Shown here: positions 34,731 through 44,872 of the stretch, one piece after another
Numbering within the stretch: position 1 is the stretch's first letter
Layout of the letters: each line of letters opens with the position of its first letter
From: Flavobacterium humidisoli
GTDB taxonomy: Bacteria; Bacteroidota; Bacteroidia; Flavobacteriales; Flavobacteriaceae
Assembly (NCBI RefSeq): GCF_023272795.1
Contig: NZ_CP096829.1
Coordinates: 1,736,001-1,800,000 of the forward strand
Reading direction: 5' to 3'
Length of the DNA: 64,000 bases
Translations under genes and position numbers: made by a program
Notes under the pieces: model-generated
Databases searched by the model: none
What the model saw: only the letters and a program-made list of their open reading frames with translations
Told to the model about the DNA's origin: nothing

Positions 34731-35729
34731 TTATAATTTATGAGGTGTAAATGGATAGTCTTCTTGTGCGTATACTACATCGTATAATTGTTGTAAGTCT
34801 GGGTATGGAGATTCTTCAGCGAATTTCGCACACTCTTCAACTAAGTCTTTAACTCTTTGGTCAATTACTTCAATTTCTTCAGCGGTAGCATATTTTTGAT
34901 CCAAGATTACGTCAAGAACTTGAGTAATTGGGTCGATTTTTTTGTACTCTTCAACCTCTTCTTTAGAACGGTATAATTGTGCATCAGACATAGAGTGTCC
35001 TCTGTAACGGTACGTTTTCATTTCAAGGAAAGTTGGTCCATCTCCGCGACGTGCTCTTTCGATAGCTTCGTGCATTGCTTCAGCCACTTTTACTGGATTC
35101 ATTCCGTCAACAGGTCCGCAAGGCATTTCATAACCTAAACCTAATTTCCAGATGTCAGTGTGGTTTGCAGTTCTTTCTACAGAAGTTCCCATTGCATAAC
35201 CGTTGTTTTCAACGATAAATACAACTGGAAGTTTCCATAACATAGCCATGTTGAAAGCTTCATGAAGAGAGCCTTGTCTAGCAGCACCATCACCGAAGTA
35301 AGTCATAGTAACACCGCCAGTATTAAAATATTTATCTGCGAAAGCTATACCAGCTCCCACAGGAATTTGAGCACCTACGATTCCGTGTCCTCCGTAAAAA
35401 CCATGTTCTTTAGAGAAAATGTGCATAGAACCTCCCATACCTTTTGAAGTTCCTGTTGCTTTTCCTAAAAGTTCTGCCATTACGTTTCTAGGATCAACTC
35501 CCATACCAATTGGTTGAACGTGGTTTCTGTAAGCAGTAATCATTTTATCTTTGGTCAAATCCATAGCGTGCAGTGCACCTGCTAATACAGCTTCCTGACC
35601 ATTATATAAGTGTAGAAAACCTCTAACTTTTTGTTGGATGTATAACGCTGCAAGTTTGTCTTCAAACTTTCTCCAAAGTAGCATGTCTTCGTACCACTTT
35701 AAATATACCTCTTTTGTAACTTCTTTCAT
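34731..35729 (-). CDS. pdhA: Pyruvate dehydrogenase E1 component, alpha subunit
   Basis: 332 residues, usual length. The thiamine-diphosphate motif GDGAARQGSLHEAFNMA leads to VENNGYAMGTS; the phosphorylatable-loop region YRYRGHSMSD is present. With a separately encoded beta subunit it decarboxylates pyruvate. First gene of the pdhA-pdhC pair. The 158 bases upstream, to the cdd gene, hold no further gene. Confidence 0.93.
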   Translation of the reverse strand: MKEVTKEVYLKWYEDMLLWRKFEDKLAALYIQQKVRGFLHLYNGQEAVLAGALHAMDLTKDKMITAYRNHVQPIGMGVDPRNVMAELLGKATGTSKGMGGSMHIFSKEHGFYGGHGIVGAQIPVGAGIAFADKYFNTGGVTMTYFGDGAARQGSLHEAFNMAMLWKLPVVFIVENNGYAMGTSVERTANHTDIWKLGLGYEMPCGPVDGMNPVKVAEAMHEAIERARRGDGPTFLEMKTYRYRGHSMSDAQLYRSKEEVEEYKKIDPITQVLDVILDQKYATAEEIEVIDQRVKDLVEECAKFAEESPYPDLQQLYDVVYAQEDYPFTPHKL

Positions 35730-35887
35730 CTGAATTCTTTCTTTTGCTAAAGTTGTTTGTGTTATCGATTATTGTGCCTGTAACGCAAAATAGTTTCCTC
35801 CCACAAATTTGCGCCCGAAAGGTCGGGATGCAAAAATAAGACATTACATTTAAGAACTAAAATTAAAACGATACTTTTTGGCTTTTT

Positions 35888-36370
35888 TTACAAGAACTTT
35901 TTGTCGAACATCAATGGGAGTAAATTTTTTAGGGATGATGATTTGTAAATTTCACCAATTTCTCCCATAAAATAGATTTCAATAGGGGTGTCTTGTTTTA
36001 TTTCGTATTCTGCTATTGATTGGCGGCAGGAACCACAAGGCGGAATAGGTGCAGTGGTCTGATTGATATCTGAAGCTGCTGTAATTGCCATTTTTAAGAT
36101 TTTTGCTTCTGGATACGTGCTTCCTGCGTAAAAAATTGCAGTTCTCTCTGCACAAAGTCCAGACGGATAAGCAGCATTTTCTTGGTTAGAACCTAAAATA
36201 ACTTTTCCGTTATCTAAAAGTAAAGCGGCTCCAACTTTAAATTTTGAATACGGTGCGTAAGCTTTTTTTCTAACCTCGATAGCTTGATGCATTAGATCCT
36301 GAATTTCAGTTGGAAGTTCGTTTAGGGTGTCAAATATTGTAAAGGATGTTGTTATATTGATTTCTTTCAT
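35888..36370 (-). CDS. cdd: Cytidine deaminase
   Basis: 160 residues, homotetrameric type. Zinc ligands Cys73 and catalytic Glu75 (LCAERTA), Cys112 and Cys115 (PPCGSCRQ). The substrate motif SKFKVGAALLLDNGK and NAAYPSGLC are present. Converts cytidine and deoxycytidine to the uridine forms in pyrimidine salvage. It follows porV with a terminator between. Confidence 0.93.
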   Translation of the reverse strand: MKEINITTSFTIFDTLNELPTEIQDLMHQAIEVRKKAYAPYSKFKVGAALLLDNGKVILGSNQENAAYPSGLCAERTAIFYAGSTYPEAKILKMAITAASDINQTTAPIPPCGSCRQSIAEYEIKQDTPIEIYFMGEIGEIYKSSSLKNLLPLMFDKKFL

Positions 36371-36389
36371 CTGTTTTTAAGGGAAAAAA

Positions 36390-36422
36390 AATCCAAATTC
36401 CTAAAATGCCGGAATTTGGATT
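36390..36422 (-). terminator. Terminator of porU-porV
   Basis: 12-base stem AATCCAAATTCC (36390-36401) and GGAATTTGGATT (36411-36422); the minus strand continues into a run of eight T. Lies 28 bases after the porV stop. Confidence 0.85.
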
Positions 36423-36449
36423 GAATTATTTTTATTTTAAACTTTCTCT

Positions 36450-37655
36450 TTAATACGTTTCGTATTTGTCTCCAAAGTTAAACGTTAAAGAGAAACGAAG
36501 CGTGTTTTCTAAAGGATTTTTTATTTTAGATGCTGAGAATAAGTATGAAACATCAATTTTCATAATGTTGTATTTGAATCCTGCACCTAAAGAGAAAAAC
36601 TGTTTAGCTCCTTTTTCTGGGCTTTCATGATAATATCCTAAACGCATTGCAAAAGCATCTTGATACATATATTCTGCAGCTACGCTATAAGTTACTTCTT
36701 TTATTTCTTCTTTAAATCCGCCTGGCGCATCTCCGAAAGATTTAAATATTCCTTGAAACCAGCCAATGTCGTTATAATTTCTATAGCCAATGTCTGTTGC
36801 TTCTTGTTGAGAAATATCTTCTGGATCATCAAAATCGCCATCGCCGTTTACGTCTACAGGTGTTCCAATTCCTGGAGGTGTCGGAACTAAAAGTTTAGTA
36901 AGCTCAGCGCTTAAAGTAAGTTTGTTGTAATCATCAAAGATAAAATCAAAACCTCCTCCTAATCTTAAATTGGCAGGTAAGAAGTTTGTGCTTACGTCGT
37001 CATTATCATAGCTGATTTTTGGTCCCATGTTTTGGAAGTTAACACCGGCTCTCCATCTACCATTGAAATCTTGGTAAGCAATTTCTTCAGATTGGTAAAA
37101 AGCAGCCACATCAACAGCAAAAGATCTTGCAGATGTAGCATCAACTTCTTCTGAAGCAACTTTTAAGTTTGAACTGATGAAACGTCCGGCAACAGCCATG
37201 GAGAATTTCTCGCTTAATTTTAAAGAATAAGATCCGTCTAAGGCAAATTCGTTTGGATTTACTTCTCTTACGGCCTCATTTGGATCTCCAGTGTATCTTA
37301 ATTCAATTCCTCCAAAACCAAAATAGCGAAAACTTCCTGCAAAGGCACTTTTTTCATTGATTTTGTTGTAGTACGTAATCTGGCCTAATGAGATATCATT
37401 GGCAAGATCCGTTAAATAAGGGGTGTAACTGATAGAAAGCCCTTGTGCATCTTCAGAGAATGCATACTTAGCAGGGTTCCATTGTTGAGAGAAAACGTCT
37501 GCAGAAGTGGCGACGCCTTGGTCTGCCAAACCTGCTGCTCTAGCATCAGCAGCGACTAATAAAAAAGGTACTCCAGTAACAATTGGCCTTGATTCCTGTG
37601 CCTTTGAGTTGTAAATGCTAAAAATACAAATTAATAAAAGTGATAGTTTTTTCAT
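36450..37655 (-). CDS. porV: Type IX secretion outer-membrane protein PorV (LptO)
   Basis: 401 residues. Signal peptide (cleavage near SKAQ), then RPIVTGVPFLLVAADARAAG, the PorV/PorQ-family signature, and a FadL-like 14-strand barrel pattern ending in LTFNFGDKYETY. PorV carries substrates from the translocon to the PorU sortase. It lies 41 bases after porU on the same strand, a conserved pairing. Confidence 0.93.
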   Translation of the reverse strand: MKKLSLLLICIFSIYNSKAQESRPIVTGVPFLLVAADARAAGLADQGVATSADVFSQQWNPAKYAFSEDAQGLSISYTPYLTDLANDISLGQITYYNKINEKSAFAGSFRYFGFGGIELRYTGDPNEAVREVNPNEFALDGSYSLKLSEKFSMAVAGRFISSNLKVASEEVDATSARSFAVDVAAFYQSEEIAYQDFNGRWRAGVNFQNMGPKISYDNDDVSTNFLPANLRLGGGFDFIFDDYNKLTLSAELTKLLVPTPPGIGTPVDVNGDGDFDDPEDISQQEATDIGYRNYNDIGWFQGIFKSFGDAPGGFKEEIKEVTYSVAAEYMYQDAFAMRLGYYHESPEKGAKQFFSLGAGFKYNIMKIDVSYLFSASKIKNPLENTLRFSLTFNFGDKYETY

Positions 37656-37696
37656 TTATGGGACTAATGTTTTTGGTGGTGCAAATATATATAATA

Positions 37697-40600
37697 TTAT
37701 AGGATGACAAGCTTTTCGTATTTTTCTGCTTTTTTATTTGTTAAATTAGATTTTACAGTCAGTTTGTAAATATACACTCCTTTTCCGATTTTGTCGCCAA
37801 AATCATCTCTTCCGTCCCATGTTATTTCTCTAGATAAAAAACCTTCTGTTGTAATGGTTTGATTTTTTGTCCAAACTACTTTTCCAGTAATAGTCATTAC
37901 CTGTACTTGTACATCTAATGGTTCGTATGGCCTGTTGTGCGAAAACCAGAATTGGGTGTAAGTTGAAAATGGATTTGGATAATTAAGAACGTGTGATAGT
38001 GTCAAAGAATCGTCTCCTACAACTGTAAATTGGATTTCACTAGTAACAGGATTATTGTAAACATCCCAAGCAGTAAAGCTTATAGTGTGCAGTCCAGGAG
38101 CTAGATTTCGGAATGGAAAACGTAAATTTCCGTTAGTGTAATCGTCTAATTTTGTTTGGTAATAATCATTCAAAATATAAGGATTACTTACGTCTCCGTC
38201 TAAAATAGCGACAATATCGTGTCCGATTCCACTTGCTGTATTAATTCCGTTTTCATCTTCTAAAAAAGCCAAAAGAAAAGGCGATTCATTCGTTATTCCA
38301 CCAGATACAAAAGTTTCGTCGTTCATATATAACTTCACTTTTGGACTTATATTGTCTTGAGGTGCATTTTCGTTAATTCCTCCAATTTTGATCGTATTGT
38401 TGTATCCTGTTTGGTTTTCTAGCGATTCGTTTTTCTTCGAATAGAAACTGATTCTGCCGTTGTCAACAGGAATTCTAATATCTCTAGGAACAACAAAACT
38501 AAATTCGAATTGCCCGTTGGTAACAGATGCATTTCCTCTAAAAATGGTTTCTCCCAAAGTTTTAAATTGCATTGGAGGGCTAAATCCGTCGTTGTTTAAA
38601 GTAGTGTTTGTGATTAATTTATCGAAAATGGCAGTTGCCAATTCTCCGTTATAATTGCTTAAAAGCGTATTGTTTTCGTCTGTGATTTCTCCTGAAATTT
38701 TAATTTTTGACAATGATTTTAAATCAGGAATTGCTTGCGAAATCACAATATCGTTTACTTTAGTTAAATTAATTCGTGGTTTTGCAATGGCAAGCATTAA
38801 AGCTGGGTCTCCTAAATAAAAGACAACATTGCTAGAAGAGCTTGGGTTTTCGTTTTTGGATATTCTTAAAGACTCTGCAATAGTGTTGTATTGATTTGAG
38901 CCATAAGAAAGAAGGTTTTTGCTGAGTGTTTTGTTGAATTCTTCTGCGTTTGCCTGTCCGATTTCGCGAATGGTTGTTAGCATTGAAATAGCACCTCCTT
39001 TTGGATTCCAGAAAACATATTCGCCAGCAGTTGGTCTTGTTGGATCGTCAAAACGAGAAAATTCGCAGGTAATGGTAATAAATAAAGGATATTTGTATTG
39101 ATTGGTTAAGTTTTGCCCATCCGATTTTTCCCAAATTCTTTCGCTTGCTAATCCGTCCTCTCCACCATGACCTAAATAGTTAAATATCAATGCGCCTTTT
39201 TCAAAAGCATTAAAAAAATCGGTTCTTGCTTTAGGGTATCTCGATCCGCCTGCAGAAGCTTCTTGCGTGTAAGCGTCTAAAAATATTTTATCGATATTGA
39301 AAAAAGGCTTTTCTGTTGCAATTTGATCTGCAAGTGCATTTTGGTTTGCTTGTAGGGTCTGGTCGCCAGCTTTGTCTGAATCGTCGCTAATTAAAACAAC
39401 ATTATTTCTCCAATTTCCGTATGATTTTGTGTCATAATATTCAAAGACTTTGTTCACCATTTCCTGTGCTTGGGCATTATCTGAAACTAACATTCTTCCT
39501 ACGGCTATGTCTATTCCTGCAAGAGACGGAATAATAATCCCTTCGTTAGAATCCATTAATCCGTAAAAATCATCAGAAGCAAATGAAGATTCTCCCACTG
39601 TATTGCTTGTTAGAGATTGATATATAGGTACAATGTTGGTGTTGTTTGAGATACGATCTTTATAATCAAACGAAGCATCTCCAAATAAGTTTACATAACG
39701 CACTCTTTTTTCTGGAGAAGAAGCATTGTTGTAAATATATCTGATACAATTTCGAATAGCGGCAATGTCTTGTTTGCCAGAAGAAAATTCTTGATAGATG
39801 TTTTCTAAGGCAATCACTTTTACATTTAAATTAGAATTGGTTCTGTGAAAACTCGCCAATCTTTCGGCCTGTGAGGATAATGCCTTTGGAGTTATAATTA
39901 CGTAGTCAATATCTTGAAAAGAGCTCTGATTGTTTCTGAAAATTGTTCCTTTTAAATTCTGATTGGCAACTTTTGACTGATTTTCTTTTAATGGAGTATA
40001 ATAATCAGAAGCATCTATTGCGATATATTTTCTAACTTCTCCCAAATTGGCCTTAAAGCTAAAAGAAGCTTGATTGGTGTTTTCGATTTTATATACATTA
40101 TATAGGTCAGTAATGTCCCAGATTTGTGTTATTCCAGATGCGTTTCCAATTGTGTAGTTGGCAATTCCTGCAATAGAGCCTGCGTCGTTGTATTGAAAAT
40201 GAAATTGTTTGCCTGTTCCTAAAAGTTTTCGTTTGGCAGTAAGATTGATATAATCTAAATAGCCTTTAGATCCCGGAACACCATTATTATTATAGGTAAG
40301 TTTTATTTTGATATTGTCTGTTCCGGTGAATTCAGTATTTGCTGGAAGTTTTCCTGTCCTATATTTATTGTCAGAGTTTGCAATTATAGATGGAAAGCTT
40401 ATAGATCCCACATTTTGTGTGTTTGCGGCTATTGAAAAAGAAGTGCTGGTTAAAGAGGCAGATGCGGCACTTACTTCTATTTTTACAGGAACAGTAGTGT
40501 CCAGGTTTGGAAAATTAAATGAAAATTCCTGTTCTTGATTGATATCAAACGATTCTCCAAGCCATTGGCGGCCTAGATGGACAATGTTGGTTTGGTCAAT

Positions 40601-41533
40601 TTCGTGATATTGATAGTCATCAAACGTGTTTAATTCTAAGGTGCTATTTCCTGCGGGCTGATTTAAGTTTTGAATTCTCTTTCCGTCTCCGCCAGAAGCC
40701 GTAATATAATAATAGGACTTAGTGTCGTATAGATTTAAGTTAGTTTGGTTTTCAGAACTCCAATTGTCTGGCCCTTCGGCATAAAAAAGAATGTAATCTT
40801 CATTGTTGAAAACGCCATCATTTTCACCTATTATCTGTATAGTGTTTTCTGTTAAATCATCGGGATAGTAATTGTCATTAGGGAGAGGTAGCATTCTTCC
40901 GCCATTTCCATAGATTTTGATTTTTCTAGGATCAGCTTTAGAAGGGTCAAATCCTAAACTTTGCAAAAAAGACCTGTTTATTCTGTAGACACCAGATTTC
41001 TGAATGTAAAAGCGATACCAATCTCCAGAGGCTAAGACAGAATTTGAAATTGCTGCCGATTTTTGAAATGAAGAAGTTGATGTAGTTCGTCTGGTCGTGT
41101 TGCTAATAAAGTAAGAAAATGATTTGATGCGTTTGTAGCTGTTTCCTTCCTTAATTATAGGAGATAAAGACAGGAAAGTATATTTTAGATCTCTTGCATT
41201 GGTAACTATTAATGATTCATTTGGTTTTTCAGGTATGTTTTCAAGTGTTAAATCCCCTAAATCTGCTCTTGAAACCGACTCATAAATGACGTTGCTTATT
41301 TGTGCCGAACTACTGCCTGAAGCGTTTGGTTGATTCAGATTTTGGAGGAACATTATGTTTTTTTTTGTAGTGTCGAAGCGAAAACTACTTCCTGAGAAGA
41401 ATGGAATTGTAATTTTATTTTCGCCATAATTTACCTCTTTTTTGTTTTGCCAATCTATCGTTATGTTCCCATTTATCTGGGAAAACGAAAGAATTGGGAT
41501 CAGTAAAAGAGAGATAAGAATTGCTTGTTTCAT
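37697..41533 (-). CDS. porU: Type IX secretion system sortase PorU
   Basis: 1278 residues. Signal peptide (cleavage near SFSQ), a beta-rich N-terminal part, then a gingipain-like C25 peptidase domain (about 550-925). The catalytic dyad is visible: His789 in LGHGGEDG and Cys823 in ITITCEFSRF. A C-terminal beta domain ends GKGVYIYKLTVKS and KAEKYEKLVIL, like the CTD signals of type IX substrates. PorU removes those CTDs and attaches the cargo to the surface. Divergent from gldJ; operon with porV. Confidence 0.95.
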   Translation of the reverse strand: MKQAILISLLLIPILSFSQINGNITIDWQNKKEVNYGENKITIPFFSGSSFRFDTTKKNIMFLQNLNQPNASGSSSAQISNVIYESVSRADLGDLTLENIPEKPNESLIVTNARDLKYTFLSLSPIIKEGNSYKRIKSFSYFISNTTRRTTSTSSFQKSAAISNSVLASGDWYRFYIQKSGVYRINRSFLQSLGFDPSKADPRKIKIYGNGGRMLPLPNDNYYPDDLTENTIQIIGENDGVFNNEDYILFYAEGPDNWSSENQTNLNLYDTKSYYYITASGGDGKRIQNLNQPAGNSTLELNTFDDYQYHEIDQTNIVHLGRQWLGESFDINQEQEFSFNFPNLDTTVPVKIEVSAASASLTSTSFSIAANTQNVGSISFPSIIANSDNKYRTGKLPANTEFTGTDNIKIKLTYNNNGVPGSKGYLDYINLTAKRKLLGTGKQFHFQYNDAGSIAGIANYTIGNASGITQIWDITDLYNVYKIENTNQASFSFKANLGEVRKYIAIDASDYYTPLKENQSKVANQNLKGTIFRNNQSSFQDIDYVIITPKALSSQAERLASFHRTNSNLNVKVIALENIYQEFSSGKQDIAAIRNCIRYIYNNASSPEKRVRYVNLFGDASFDYKDRISNNTNIVPIYQSLTSNTVGESSFASDDFYGLMDSNEGIIIPSLAGIDIAVGRMLVSDNAQAQEMVNKVFEYYDTKSYGNWRNNVVLISDDSDKAGDQTLQANQNALADQIATEKPFFNIDKIFLDAYTQEASAGGSRYPKARTDFFNAFEKGALIFNYLGHGGEDGLASERIWEKSDGQNLTNQYKYPLFITITCEFSRFDDPTRPTAGEYVFWNPKGGAISMLTTIREIGQANAEEFNKTLSKNLLSYGSNQYNTIAESLRISKNENPSSSSNVVFYLGDPALMLAIAKPRINLTKVNDIVISQAIPDLKSLSKIKISGEITDENNTLLSNYNGELATAIFDKLITNTTLNNDGFSPPMQFKTLGETIFRGNASVTNGQFEFSFVVPRDIRIPVDNGRISFYSKKNESLENQTGYNNTIKIGGINENAPQDNISPKVKLYMNDETFVSGGITNESPFLLAFLEDENGINTASGIGHDIVAILDGDVSNPYILNDYYQTKLDDYTNGNLRFPFRNLAPGLHTISFTAWDVYNNPVTSEIQFTVVGDDSLTLSHVLNYPNPFSTYTQFWFSHNRPYEPLDVQVQVMTITGKVVWTKNQTITTEGFLSREITWDGRDDFGDKIGKGVYIYKLTVKSNLTNKKAEKYEKLVIL

Positions 41534-41616
41534 GAGTTAAAAAACCGAAATTTAATTAAAAAATAATTAGTAAGTAAAAATATAGTATTTCATGTTACAG
41601 TAAATAATAAAAAGTA

Positions 41617-41624
41617 TATTTTTG
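41617..41624 (+). promoter_or_regulatory. Possible -7 element for gldJ
   Basis: TATTTTTG fits TAnnTTTG and is followed by GCG. No TTG is found 17-21 bases upstream, so the promoter is incomplete. It would give a leader of about 110 bases. The 206-base divergent spacer porU-gldJ shows no other feature. Confidence 0.4.
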
Positions 41625-41739
41625 CGTTCGTAACTAAAGGTTATTTTCTGGAAAAAACAGCTAAATAAAATTATTAGAACAGATGTTGCCAATTAAATGT
41701 TAATTATTATATTGCAGCACCTAAATTTATCACCTAAGA

Positions 41740-43431
41740 ATGAGTATGAAAGTAAACAAAATTGTAGTCTTGCAGTTAATGATGTCAATGGTATTGATGT
41801 TGGGCACGGCTAGTTGTAGCAAAAAATCGAGTTCGAGCCATGCTTCTAGAGCTACAGGCTGGGATGTAGATAGTCAGAATGGAACTGCTGCCAGAAATGC
41901 AGGTAAAAAACAACAGGCTGGTCCTGGTTTGGTTTTTGTTGAAGGAGGTACGTTTACTATGGGTAAAGTACAGGATGATGTTATGCATGATTGGAATAAC
42001 ACGCCAACTCAACAACACGTTCAATCATTCTATATGGATGAAACCGAAGTTACGAACGGTATGTACTTAGAATACCTAGAGTGGTTAAAGAAAGTTTTCC
42101 CGCCAACAGAAGAAAATTACAAAAATATTTACGAAGGAGCATCACCAGATACCTTAGTATGGAGAAATCGTTTAGGATACAACGAAACGATGACTAATAA
42201 CTATTTAAGACACCCATCTTATGCTAACTATCCTGTAGTTGGTGTTAACTGGATTCAAGCAGTTGAGTTTAGTAAATGGAGAACAGACCGTGTAAATGAG
42301 GCTGTTTTAGAGAAAAACGGATATCTTAAAAAAGGAGCCAAAACAAATGATGTTAATGCTGAAAATGCATTTAATACTGAAGGTTATTTAATGTCTCCTA
42401 GTACATCACGTGGTGCCAGTGAAGAAATCGTATTAAAGAAAAGTCCTGATGGGAGAAGGCCAAAAGCTGGAAAAGATGGTGTAGTACCTGAGCAGGCGAA
42501 TGTATACGCACAACGTTCTTCTGGAATTATATTACCAGAATACAGGCTTCCTACTGAAGCAGAATGGGAATATGCTGCTGCTGCTGATGTTGGACAAAGA
42601 GAATATAACATTTACAAAGGACAAAAGAAATATCCTTGGTCTGGAGATTATACACGTTCTAATAAACGTAAAAACAAAGGTGACCAATTGGCTAACTTTA
42701 AACAAGGAAACGGTGATTACGGTGGAATTGCAGGTTGGTCAGATGATGGAGCTGATATTACTAATGAAGTAAAAAGTTATGCACCAAACGATTTCGGTCT
42801 TTATGATATGGCAGGAAACGTTGCAGAATGGGTAGCCGATGTTTACAGACCTATTATTGATAACGAAGCAAATGATTTCAACTATTATAGAGGAAACCAA
42901 TACGCTAAGAATAAAATTGGTAAAGACGGTAAAATTGAAATCGTTACAACTTCTACTATTAAGTATGATACTTTAAGTAACGGTAAAGTTATTGCAAGAA
43001 ATCTTCCTGGAGAAATCGCTCAAGTTCCTGTTGATGAGCAAGAAACTTACTTGAGAACAAATTTCAGTACAAGTGACAATATCAACTACAGAGATGGTGA
43101 TAAACAATCTTCAAGATATTTTGACTTTGGTGATTCTGAATCAGGTTCAAAAGCAGATCAAACAATGTACAACTCTCCTAAGCACAATGTAACAACTGAC
43201 AGTTTAGGAAAAATGATCAGAAAATATGATAACTCTAGTAAACGTACTACTTTGATCGATGATAAAGTAAGAGTTTACAAAGGAGGATCTTGGAGAGATA
43301 GAGCTTATTGGTTAGATCCAGCTCAAAGAAGATACTTCCCACAAGATATGGCAACTGATTACATTGGTTTCAGATGTGCGATGTCTAGAGTAGGTTCTAA
43401 AGCTGAAAAAAGAAAATCTCCTAGAAACTAA
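41740..43431 (+). CDS. gldJ: Gliding motility / type IX secretion lipoprotein GldJ
   Basis: 563 residues. Lipoprotein signal with Cys26 (TASC). The body has the formylglycine-generating-enzyme (SUMF1) fold: GGTFTMG near residue 69, YMDETEVTNGMYLEYL, PTEAEWEYAA, NVAEWVADVY and, near the end, KGGSWRDRAYWLDPAQRR. GldJ has this fold as a structural part of the GldK/GldN motor ring rather than as an enzyme. The next gene is murF, and porU lies divergent, the order I associate with Flavobacterium. Start at 41740 chosen; ATG at 41746 is possible. Confidence 0.94.
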   Translation: MSMKVNKIVVLQLMMSMVLMLGTASCSKKSSSSHASRATGWDVDSQNGTAARNAGKKQQAGPGLVFVEGGTFTMGKVQDDVMHDWNNTPTQQHVQSFYMDETEVTNGMYLEYLEWLKKVFPPTEENYKNIYEGASPDTLVWRNRLGYNETMTNNYLRHPSYANYPVVGVNWIQAVEFSKWRTDRVNEAVLEKNGYLKKGAKTNDVNAENAFNTEGYLMSPSTSRGASEEIVLKKSPDGRRPKAGKDGVVPEQANVYAQRSSGIILPEYRLPTEAEWEYAAAADVGQREYNIYKGQKKYPWSGDYTRSNKRKNKGDQLANFKQGNGDYGGIAGWSDDGADITNEVKSYAPNDFGLYDMAGNVAEWVADVYRPIIDNEANDFNYYRGNQYAKNKIGKDGKIEIVTTSTIKYDTLSNGKVIARNLPGEIAQVPVDEQETYLRTNFSTSDNINYRDGDKQSSRYFDFGDSESGSKADQTMYNSPKHNVTTDSLGKMIRKYDNSSKRTTLIDDKVRVYKGGSWRDRAYWLDPAQRRYFPQDMATDYIGFRCAMSRVGSKAEKRKSPRN

Positions 43432-43451
43432 AATTTAGGAATTATAATATC

Positions 43452-43503
43452 AAAAATTCCAAATTCCAAAAGCTGAATATTCAGTCTGGAATTTGGAATT
43501 TTT
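43452..43503 (+). terminator. Terminator after gldJ
   Basis: 17-base perfect stem AAAAATTCCAAATTCCA (43452-43468) and TGGAATTTGGAATTTTT (43487-43503), T-rich tail. The loop contains a second palindrome, CTGAATATTCAG (43473-43484). Confidence 0.85.
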
Positions 43504-43548
43504 TTATTGTTTTTTTTCTACTTTTATGACATATTAAAAAAATTATAA

Positions 43549-44832
43549 ATGAATATTCAAGACATTCATAACTTATTTTTGCAGTGCAGTTCTCTGTCTA
43601 TCGACACAAGAAAAATCGAAAAAAATTCGATGTTTTTTGCTATTAAAGGAGAGAATTTTGATGCTAATACATTTGCTAAAGAAGCATTAGATTTAGGAGC
43701 TTTATTTGTTGTTATTGACAATGAATCTTATTTTATAGACGATAGGACTATTTTGGTAAAAAATAGCATAGAAACGCTTCAGGAACTGGCAAAGTTTCAT
43801 CGTGCTTATTTGGCGCTCCCAATTGTTGCTTTAACAGGTAGTAACGGAAAAACGACGACAAAAGAATTAATCAATGTTGTTTTGTCAAAAAAGTTTAAGA
43901 CAAAAGCAACTGTTGGTAATTTAAATAACCATATTGGCGTTCCTCTGACACTGCTTTCTTTTACAAAGGAAACAGAAATCGGTATTGTAGAAATGGGAGC
44001 CAACCATCAAAAAGAAATTGAATTTTTGTGTCAGATTGCACAGCCTGATTTTGGTTATATAACCAATTTTGGAAAAGCGCACTTGGAAGGTTTTGGCGGA
44101 GTGGAAGGTGTAATCGCGGGTAAAAGTGAAATGTACCAATATCTTTCTGCAAACCAGAAAACTGTTTTTGTAAATTTAGAAGATCCAATTCAGATTGAGA
44201 AATCAACAGGCATAAAGTCTTTTACTTTTGGAATAAAAAAAGAAAAGGCAGACTTAAATATCCAAAATATTACCGCAAATCCTTTCGTTGCTAGTGAATA
44301 CAATGATTTTTCAATAGAATCTCATTTAATTGGTCTTTACAATGCCAACAACATAAATGCGGCTACGGCTATCGGAAAATATTTTGAGGTAAAAGAAAGT
44401 GATATCAAGAGTGCTATTGAGAATTATATTCCAGCTAATAATAGATCTCAAATGATGCAAAAAGGCTCAAATGAGATTATCTTAGATGCTTATAATGCTA
44501 ATCCGAGTAGTATGGCGGTGGCTATTACCAATTTCTTACAATTGGACAAGAAAGATAAGATTATGGTTCTTGGAGATATGTTCGAATTGGGAGATGAAAG
44601 CCTTCACGAGCATAAAGTTATAATTGATTCTTTAGCAGATCAAAAACAGGCTTTATGTCTTTTAATAGGAAAATCTTTTTTTGCTAATAAGATTCCGAGT
44701 GAAAACATTCATTTTTTTGAAACATTCGATGCTTTTGCCGAATTTTTAAAAACCTTTAGCTTTGAGTCTAATATGATATTGATAAAAGGTTCACGAGGTA
44801 TGGCCTTAGAGCGAACTTTAGAATATATTTAA
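43549..44832 (+). CDS. murF: UDP-MurNAc-tripeptide--D-Ala-D-Ala ligase MurF
   Basis: 427 residues. Mur-ligase P-loop GSNGKTTTKE at residues 97-106; the N-terminal domain begins SLSIDTRKIEKNSMFFAIKGENFDAN, characteristic of MurF, and the C-terminal domain has DAYNANPSSM. It adds D-Ala-D-Ala to the cytoplasmic peptidoglycan precursor. It has its own terminator downstream; the gldJ terminator suggests a separate promoter. Confidence 0.93.
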   Translation: MNIQDIHNLFLQCSSLSIDTRKIEKNSMFFAIKGENFDANTFAKEALDLGALFVVIDNESYFIDDRTILVKNSIETLQELAKFHRAYLALPIVALTGSNGKTTTKELINVVLSKKFKTKATVGNLNNHIGVPLTLLSFTKETEIGIVEMGANHQKEIEFLCQIAQPDFGYITNFGKAHLEGFGGVEGVIAGKSEMYQYLSANQKTVFVNLEDPIQIEKSTGIKSFTFGIKKEKADLNIQNITANPFVASEYNDFSIESHLIGLYNANNINAATAIGKYFEVKESDIKSAIENYIPANNRSQMMQKGSNEIILDAYNANPSSMAVAITNFLQLDKKDKIMVLGDMFELGDESLHEHKVIIDSLADQKQALCLLIGKSFFANKIPSENIHFFETFDAFAEFLKTFSFESNMILIKGSRGMALERTLEYI

Positions 44833-44834
44833 TT

Positions 44835-44872
44835 AAAAGAAAAGCCATTCAAATTTGAATGGCTTTTCTTTT
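44835..44872. terminator. Bidirectional terminator between murF and the PUL regulator
   Basis: 38-bp perfect palindrome: AAAAGAAAAGCCATTCAAA (44835-44853) with TTTGAATGGCTTTTCTTTT (44854-44872). It serves both convergent genes, and overlaps the stop codon of the minus-strand regulator. Confidence 0.9.
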